A stretch of 5,482 nucleotides of DNA from Pontiella sp. (GTDB taxonomy: Bacteria; Verrucomicrobiota; Kiritimatiellia; Kiritimatiellales; Pontiellaceae): assembly GCA_029939385.1 (NCBI GenBank), contig JAOZSZ010000074.1, positions 1,613 to 7,094 on the forward strand, given 5' to 3'. The notes below the pieces were generated by a model that saw nothing but the letters and a program-made list of their open reading frames with translations, ran no database searches and was not told the DNA's origin. Every line of letters starts with the position of its first letter. Positions within the stretch are counted from its first letter, which is position 1. Shown here one piece after another: positions 1 to 4,417 of the stretch. Both the position numbers and the translations under genes were made by a program.

Positions 1-153
1 GCATCCCTTGGCTTGCATTGGTTCCCGCGCTTCTCCCATAGTGTCCGACTTTCGGTTTTAGTGGATAATCTATGGGATACCAACTTTCAGGCCCTTGCGG
101 GTTTGAAGCCCCCCGGTCGTACCGTTTCCACCGGAATCACTGTAACTTGGTAA
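1..153 (+). CDS. TonB-dependent receptor, C-terminal end (partial)
   Basis: An open frame runs from the first base to a TAA at 151-153 and gives 50 residues with no start inside the window. The visible part reads like the final beta strands of a TonB-dependent outer-membrane receptor. A 'VDNLWDTNFQ' stretch matches the usual 'V.NL.D..Y' strand of these barrels. It is followed by 'PPGRTVSTGITVTW', which resembles the 'PGR....G....' ending, and the chain closes on an aromatic residue (Trp), as outer-membrane barrels normally do for BAM-dependent insertion. Such receptors take up siderophores, cobalamin, glycans or other large ligands using TonB energy. The ligand cannot be guessed because the plug and most of the barrel lie upstream of the window. 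The assignment rests on a short segment. Confidence 0.72.
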   Translation, partial: ASLGLHWFPRFSHSVRLSVLVDNLWDTNFQALAGLKPPGRTVSTGITVTW

Positions 154-167
154 AATAAATAAATTTA

Positions 168-241
168 CTCACGCTCGCTTCGCTCAAGCCGCAAAGACAC
201 TCTGGTTGTCTAAATATTGCGCCCTTTGCGACTTTGCGTGA
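168..241. repeat. CGCAAAG-type intergenic repeat with inverted arms
   Basis: One CGCAAAG unit lies at 190-196. Two copies of its reverse complement, CTTTGCG, follow at 224-230 and 232-238 with an 8-base period. TCACGC at 169-174 mirrors GCGTGA at 236-241, so the element has nested inverted arms. A smaller inverted pair, AGACA (195-199) and TGTCT (207-211), lies inside. Tandem CGCAAAG-like units next to TTCACG resemble dispersed intergenic repeats I recall from many environmental bacterial genomes; that comparison is from memory. It ends just before the Shine-Dalgarno of the RdgC-like gene, so it may be transcribed as part of that leader. Confidence 0.55.
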
Positions 242-259
242 AAAGAAAAGGAGTTTTTG

Positions 260-1360
260 ATGAGTTTTGAAAAGGGATCGTTGAGTTTTCGTATGTTTTT
301 TGCACAGCGTGATTTTGTTGCTGGTGATGTAGAAAAATTTGCCGCGGCGGCGCTTCCGCCCCTTAATACGCTTGCCGAAGAGGAGATCCACGGATGGGTG
401 GCCGGACGTCATATCCTCGACCGCAACATTACCGAAGAGACCGCCTATCTCGGGGGCTATCTACGCCTTACGCTAACTCAAGCAAAGAAAACCGTTCCCT
501 CTTCCCTGCTCGCCGCAGAGTGCGCCGTCGAAGAGATGGCCACGATGGAGGCCGATGGCAAGCAATACCTCAATCAGCAGGCGCGAAGCGAAATCAAGAA
601 GGATATCAAAGAGCGCCTGCTTCCTGATATGCCGCCGCAGCTCAAGGGAATCGACTTTGTTTTCGACGAGCACTCGCACATGATTTACTGCACAGCCACT
701 TCTGAAAAGCAGCTCGATGCTTTTGTGCTTTCGCTTATGCAAACTACTGGAGTGATTGCTCAAGTCGCGGATCCTGAAAATATGGCCACCAAAGCCAGCG
801 GCATCGATGTGGCCAACTGGGCGCCCGCTAGTTTTTCGAATGAACTCGAAGACAGCATGGTTGATGGAACCGCCGGGCGGGAATTTTTAATGTGGTTATG
901 GTTTTGCTCTGAAAAGCGCGGCGGGCTGGCGAATATTCCTGAGGTTGGCGAGATCGCTTATATGGTCGAAGGCCCGCTCACCTTCGTGATGGAAGGTAAA
1001 GGGGCCCACGAAATTACATTGAAGAAAGGCGAGCCGATGCTCAGCCCCGAAACCAAGACCGCCCTACTCAGCGGCAAGAAACTCAAGAAGGCCAAGATTC
1101 AATTTGTTCGCGGCGAAGAGGCGTGGGCCTTCACGTTCGATGCCGATGAGTTTGTTTTCCGAAGCCTCAAGCTGCCGCAGACCGAAACCTTCGACCGCAT
1201 TGGAAAGTTTCAAGAGCGCATGGTTTTGCTCGAAACCTTCCGAAAAACCTTCTTCCATCTTTATGACGAATTTGTGAAAGAGCGGGATAACGAAAAAGCC
1301 TGGAAAGAGACGAAAGCCAATCTCTGCAAGTGGGTCGCCGACCGCCCGACCTCGGCATAA
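260..1360 (+). CDS. RdgC-like recombination-associated protein
   Basis: This 366-residue protein resembles the RdgC family (PF04381). In E. coli, RdgC is a ring-shaped DNA-binding protein of about 303 residues that limits RecA activity. The shared layout is visible: an early 'HGWV' (44-47) where RdgC has 'GWV', then 'KTVPSSLL' (77-84) matching 'K.LPS..I', then a charged helix ending 'IKKDIKERLLP' (112-122) matching 'LKDEVLHSLLP'. Next comes a strand region like RdgC's 'WID...G...VD.AS..KAE' (around 131-155), and a late 'FVFRSLKLP' (298-306) matching '..LKRLKF'. An insert with 'GREFLMWLWFCSE' (206-218) helps explain the extra length. The ATG at 260 is chosen over the TTG at 257 because AAGGAG (248-253) sits 6 bases before it. 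The gene stands alone on the plus strand, converging on the operon to its right. No signal peptide or membrane helix is seen. The family call is fairly secure; function in this lineage is inferred. Confidence 0.7.
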   Translation: MSFEKGSLSFRMFFAQRDFVAGDVEKFAAAALPPLNTLAEEEIHGWVAGRHILDRNITEETAYLGGYLRLTLTQAKKTVPSSLLAAECAVEEMATMEADGKQYLNQQARSEIKKDIKERLLPDMPPQLKGIDFVFDEHSHMIYCTATSEKQLDAFVLSLMQTTGVIAQVADPENMATKASGIDVANWAPASFSNELEDSMVDGTAGREFLMWLWFCSEKRGGLANIPEVGEIAYMVEGPLTFVMEGKGAHEITLKKGEPMLSPETKTALLSGKKLKKAKIQFVRGEEAWAFTFDADEFVFRSLKLPQTETFDRIGKFQERMVLLETFRKTFFHLYDEFVKERDNEKAWKETKANLCKWVADRPTSA

Positions 1361-1388
1361 AAAAAGCGCCACCCCGAGCGGGTGGCGC
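1359..1388 (-). terminator. Rho-independent terminator for the minus-strand genes
   Basis: A perfect 9-bp G+C-rich stem, GCGCCACCC (1366-1374) with GGGTGGCGC (1380-1388), encloses a 5-base loop. Seven A residues at 1359-1365 on the plus strand become a T7 tract directly after the stem on the minus strand, which is the classic intrinsic-terminator layout. It lies 24 bases past the stop of the DUF378-type gene. On the plus strand the stem follows the RdgC-like stop codon but no U-rich run comes after it, so termination in that direction should be weaker. The T-tract overlaps the last two bases of the RdgC-like stop codon. Confidence 0.88.
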
Positions 1389-1412
1389 AATCTTGAAGCT
1401 TATTCCTTCCGA

Positions 1413-1634
1413 TTATTTTTTTATCAATTTCGGGATCAAGCCGATATTCCAAAGTGCCGCGACACCGATGAGGATATAGATAATCTTTGTTCCCGTATTG
1501 TTACCAACAGACCCGAAAACATTCTCGAGCATGTTTTCATTCATAATACCTTCAACACCCATATTAATAGCACCTATGATGACCATAATCGGTGCCACCG
1601 CATTCACGATACTCAGTACCTTTCCCTTATCCAT
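1413..1634 (-). CDS. Small DUF378-type two-helix membrane protein
   Basis: This 73-residue protein has two hydrophobic segments, about residues 7-30 and 50-68, and a basic tail 'KLIKK'. The pattern fits the DUF378 family (PF04070), small inner-membrane proteins of unknown function. The first helix 'IMVIIGAINMGVEGI' parallels the family's 'L.IIGALNWGLVGLF', and the second, 'IIYILIGVAALWNI' (51-64), parallels 'IIY.LVGLAALY.L'. The family NWG is replaced by NMG here. Two in-frame ATGs occur, at 1640 and 1634. The second is preferred because AGGAG lies 7 bases before it but only 1 base before the first. The gene is visibly more A+T-rich than its neighbours. It follows the aminotransferase gene by 105 bases and is closed by the strong terminator, so it may be the last gene of that transcript or have its own promoter. 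No function is assigned. Confidence 0.72.
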   Translation of the reverse strand: MDKGKVLSIVNAVAPIMVIIGAINMGVEGIMNENMLENVFGSVGNNTGTKIIYILIGVAALWNIGLIPKLIKK

Positions 1635-1641
1635 TTTCATT

Positions 1642-1646
1642 CTCCT
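1642..1646 (-). promoter_or_regulatory. Ribosome binding site that decides the DUF378-type start
   Basis: Minus-strand AGGAG is followed by one base and then ATGAAAATG. Only the downstream ATG (1634-1632) has a normal 7-base spacer, so translation most likely starts there. The upstream ATG would add only Met-Lys. Confidence 0.6.
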
Positions 1647-1680
1647 GTTATCTTAATAAACCATGAAACAATTAATCGAA

Positions 1681-1705
1681 CTGAGTGGTAATTCTAACAA
1701 CTCAG
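1681..1705. other. Weak inverted repeat between aminotransferase and DUF378-type genes
   Basis: CTGAGT (1681-1686) pairs with ACTCAG (1700-1705) around a 13-base A+T-rich loop. It lies after the aminotransferase stop and before the small membrane-protein gene. On the minus strand it is followed by a mixed A+T-rich stretch and not by a clean T-tract, so it could be a weak terminator, an mRNA-end structure or an operator. I cannot choose between these, and a 6-bp match in this A+T-rich spacer could be chance. Confidence 0.25.
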
Positions 1706-1739
1706 ATAAAATCAGCAACTTCTCTTTTTTATGTAAAAA

Positions 1740-2726
1740 TTACTGCGCGAGTTCTTTCTTGAGCAGGCGAACGAGTTTTTCAGAGGGCTTCTTTTCGGTG
1801 TCCGTCATACACGTTTGAATCCAATTGCGTTCGAGCAGGTAGTGGCTTCGATAGTTAATGTGTACGCCGTGCTCCCTGAGCGCATCGCCAATGGTTTCTG
1901 ATGAATGGATTTCGGGCAGGGCGATAGTGACGACGGCGGGCATGGCGCAGGAGTCGGGCGCAAGGATCGGGGCATCAATTTCTGCAAGTTTTCGGCGAAT
2001 GGATGTCGACCAATTACGAACCTCTTCAAAACGCTGTTCCCAATTATGCCTCTTTAGCGCGATGAGCAAGGTATGGATGAGACTCGACTGGATGGTATAG
2101 GGAATGCCGCCGCTGGCCTGATAAATCCCGAGGTCGAGTACACATGGAAGAAAGTCGGGCGCCGGTTGTAAATCATATTGATGAAAAACCATTGAAAGTC
2201 CGGGCGGGGCTCCCAATCCTTTTCCACTGGTACATGAAGCAAGATCAATTCCGGAAAGGTCAATTGAAACCCTCCCTATCGAACCGATGATATCCACACA
2301 TAGCTTGATGTCGTACTTGGCGCAGACATATTTATACATTTCTAAATCATTAAGCACGCCGGTTGAGCTTTCGCAATGCACGCCCCAGATCCATTCAATT
2401 GCGGGATTTGCTTTAAGAGCTCGTTCGAGTTCTAAACGCTCGAAGGCTTGTCCCTCAGGAATTTCTAGCGTTTCAAAGAAAAGTTTGGCTCCATTCGCGT
2501 GCTTGATCAACCGGCGACCAAACTCGCCGCTGATGAGAATGAGCCCCGGCTTACAGAGCAGGGAAAGTTGTCCGGCGACGGCATCGTTGGCTAGGGTTCC
2601 CGAGCCCATTAAAACTTCAACTTGATCGGCGCGAGTTAGTTCACACAATACATCCCGCATGTGTTGAAATTCCTTTACAAAGGAAACGTCTCGATGGGAG
2701 CCCAGTCTGTCATAATTTGTATTCAT
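1740..2726 (-). CDS. Class-V PLP-dependent aminotransferase, divergent
   Basis: This 328-residue fold-type-I PLP enzyme is related to 2-aminoethylphosphonate-pyruvate (PhnW) and alanine-glyoxylate transaminases. Visible landmarks are 'LMGSGTLAND' (39-48), the PLP-phosphate turn; 'VHCESSTGVLN' (116-126), matching 'VHSETTTGMLN' of PhnW; 'CVDIIGS' (143-149) with Asp145 for the pyridine nitrogen; 'SGKGLGAPPGLSMVF' (167-181) with Lys169 as the Schiff-base lysine; and 'SGGIPYTIQSSLIHTLLIAL' (205-224), equal to the 'TSPTHTVLAFAQAL' region. Two features are unusual. It begins at the 'SHRD.SF' segment and lacks the roughly 30-40 residues with the 'TPGP' substrate loop. The Arg that binds the substrate carboxylate ('FRIG' in PhnW) appears to be Gln304 in 'WIQTCMTD'. 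The start is firm: minus-strand GAGGG lies 7 bases before the ATG, and an in-frame stop lies further upstream. It is co-directional with the oxidase gene upstream. Catalysis is plausible; the substrate is unknown. Confidence 0.82.
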   Translation of the reverse strand: MNTNYDRLGSHRDVSFVKEFQHMRDVLCELTRADQVEVLMGSGTLANDAVAGQLSLLCKPGLILISGEFGRRLIKHANGAKLFFETLEIPEGQAFERLELERALKANPAIEWIWGVHCESSTGVLNDLEMYKYVCAKYDIKLCVDIIGSIGRVSIDLSGIDLASCTSGKGLGAPPGLSMVFHQYDLQPAPDFLPCVLDLGIYQASGGIPYTIQSSLIHTLLIALKRHNWEQRFEEVRNWSTSIRRKLAEIDAPILAPDSCAMPAVVTIALPEIHSSETIGDALREHGVHINYRSHYLLERNWIQTCMTDTEKKPSEKLVRLLKKELAQ

Positions 2727-2733
2727 GAAAGGA

Positions 2734-2738
2734 CCCTC
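2734..2738 (-). promoter_or_regulatory. Ribosome binding site fixing the short aminotransferase N-terminus
   Basis: Minus-strand GAGGG is separated by 7 bases from the ATG at 2726-2724. An in-frame TAA lies within the 62-base gap upstream, and no ATG, GTG or TTG lies between that stop and the ATG. The short N-terminus is therefore not an annotation artefact, unless the sequence contains an error. Confidence 0.6.
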
Positions 2739-2788
2739 TTGTTGGTTTAAAATTTAGTTTAACCGAAGAGCCAAGAAGAGTACCCAAC

Positions 2789-4396
2789 TCAGCAGAGGTT
2801 GTAACGTCCGGGGGCAATAATACCGTTGGGGTCGAGCACTTTTTTTAAGTCGCGAACCGTACGCCAGAAGGAATCGTCTTCGTGAACAACATGATGCATC
2901 GAGTTAATGCCAACGCGATAGGGAGGATAACCTTGCTCCATGTAACGCGCTTCCATTTCCTGAATACAGGCATGCGCCTTTTCGGTCTGCGCGGTATCGC
3001 GCCGATCGAAGGCCAGACTCACGACCCCTTCCATCGCTTTAGTCGTCATAAGATTGACTGTGATGGCCGCGTCGAAACCATATCGGGCGAAGGTTTCGCG
3101 GGTATCGCTGACGACTTCGAATACGGTTTTTCCGAAAGCGGGAATGATGGGGAGGCAAAAGAGCACTCCGCTATCGGAAAGGTCGGGGTCGGAATCGTTC
3201 AGCCGATCAAAATCGTTGGCGGCCCAGTAGACGGCTTTAAGCGACTTATCGGTGGCTTCGCCGCGCGTGAAACCATAGACCGGTTCAACGGCCAGCAGCA
3301 TCATGCGTTGGGTTTTTACAAAGGGAATAAAGGACAGTTTCTTAGATACCACCTTGGCCATTTCAACCAAGGTATCGTTAAGAAATAAGGTTTTAGCAAA
3401 TCCACCCACTGCCTTGCGGATTTCCTTTTTAGCCAACTTAATCTGGGCCTTGGTGCCGAGGATTCCGATGGCCGCACTCCACGGACCAAAGCCTCCCTTT
3501 TCTAGCATTTGAACGGCCTTGGCACGGGTCGCCGCGCCTTCAGGTTCTCCGTTCTCAATCAGCTGTTCATAAAGCAAGGGGGCAAGGGTAATATATGAAC
3601 GCTCGCGATTCCCCACATGCGCCACCGTCAGGAATACGCCGCGAGTGCGAAGTGATATGAGTGCATCGATGAGCTGGGGCAACTTTTCTTCCGAATCAAT
3701 TTTAATGATCGCGGCCATGTGCTCATCGGGCTTGGGCATGAGATCAATGCAAGCGGAAGTGACGATTCCAAAATTAGCCTGCGGAAATAAACCATCAAGC
3801 GAGGGGCCAATACCGTGGTGATACAGGTTTTTGGTTTTTGCATTTTTATAGTGGCCGAACCCCGTCTGGATGGTTTCGCCATTCCCGAGAACCACCTCCA
3901 TATTGGAGATGCCATGAGCGCGAGAATCAAAATAGCCGACGCCGCGATCCATCGTATTCCCAATAAGGCTGGTGTCCGACGTGGATCCAGTAACATTGAG
4001 CATAAGCGGCAGGTTATGCTCTTGAATGTAATCGAGCAGTTGACGCTGGGTGACGCCGGGCTCGACTACGGCATAATGATATTGAGCATTCACCTCAAGA
4101 ATCTGGTTCATCCCAGAAAGATCAACGATGGCCGCGCCCTCTTTTACAGGTAATCGCGAGCCCATCCCCCATTGTTTGCCACAACTAATGGGATAGAGCG
4201 GAACCTTGTGCTCATTCGCCGTGGCAACAATCTTTTGAACCTCTTCAAGGGAAGTTGGTTTGAGCACAGCAACCACCTCGCGAATGGAGGAACATACACT
4301 TTGAAGGTCCAATTCCGCTGAACCCGAAACAACAGCATCTGTACTAAGATCCTGCCGCCACGTTTTGATTGCTGCATCTATGGAAAGAGAATTCAT
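2789..4396 (-). CDS. FAD-linked oxidoreductase of the VAO/p-cresol methylhydroxylase family
   Basis: This 535-residue protein matches the flavoprotein of p-cresol methylhydroxylase (PchF) and vanillyl-alcohol oxidase along its length. An FAD_binding_4 domain spans about residues 40-225: 'ISCGKQWGMGS' (70-80), 'YAVVEPGVTQRQLLDYIQEH' (108-127), 'GNTMDRGVGY' (146-155), 'MEVVLGNGE' (166-174), 'GPSLDGLFPQANFGIVT' (197-213) and 'LMPKP'. The C-terminal FAD-oxidase domain ends 'LDPNGIIAPGRYN'. The active-site Tyr-Arg pair is kept (Tyr493-Arg494 in 'PPYRV', as in 'VYRVN' of PchF). The substrate Tyr of 'GYG' is Met78. By hand alignment neither the flavinylated Tyr of PchF (near Asp403 here) nor the His of VAO (near Val411) is present, so FAD is probably not covalently bound. 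No signal peptide is seen, so a cytoplasmic location is inferred. The start lies 21 bases after the signalling gene and lacks a clear Shine-Dalgarno, which suggests translational coupling. It would oxidise an alcohol, hydroxy acid or phenol; the substrate is unknown. Confidence 0.85.
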   Translation of the reverse strand: MNSLSIDAAIKTWRQDLSTDAVVSGSAELDLQSVCSSIREVVAVLKPTSLEEVQKIVATANEHKVPLYPISCGKQWGMGSRLPVKEGAAIVDLSGMNQILEVNAQYHYAVVEPGVTQRQLLDYIQEHNLPLMLNVTGSTSDTSLIGNTMDRGVGYFDSRAHGISNMEVVLGNGETIQTGFGHYKNAKTKNLYHHGIGPSLDGLFPQANFGIVTSACIDLMPKPDEHMAAIIKIDSEEKLPQLIDALISLRTRGVFLTVAHVGNRERSYITLAPLLYEQLIENGEPEGAATRAKAVQMLEKGGFGPWSAAIGILGTKAQIKLAKKEIRKAVGGFAKTLFLNDTLVEMAKVVSKKLSFIPFVKTQRMMLLAVEPVYGFTRGEATDKSLKAVYWAANDFDRLNDSDPDLSDSGVLFCLPIIPAFGKTVFEVVSDTRETFARYGFDAAITVNLMTTKAMEGVVSLAFDRRDTAQTEKAHACIQEMEARYMEQGYPPYRVGINSMHHVVHEDDSFWRTVRDLKKVLDPNGIIAPGRYNLC

Positions 4397-4417
4397 TACT
4401 GTTATTTAAGGTTAAAT

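Noticed and set aside
137..412. 91-codon minus-strand open frame over the receptor end, the repeat and the RdgC-like start
   Set aside because: It crosses two real gene ends and an intergenic repeat, and its product is basic and shows no family pattern.
1647..1680. Possible minus-strand promoter for the DUF378-type gene (TTCGAT, 16 bases, TATTAA)
   Set aside because: The match to sigma-70 boxes is poor, the region is A+T-rich so chance matches are likely, and the implied leader would be very short.
2744..2764. A+T-rich imperfect palindrome (GGTT...AACC) between the oxidase and aminotransferase genes
   Set aside because: Only four outer base pairs match firmly and no T-tract follows; it is too weak to call a terminator or operator.
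2882..3388. 168-codon plus-strand open frame inside the oxidase gene
   Set aside because: It lies antisense to a clearly conserved oxidase frame, and its translation has no recognisable domain; it is a shadow of the opposite frame.
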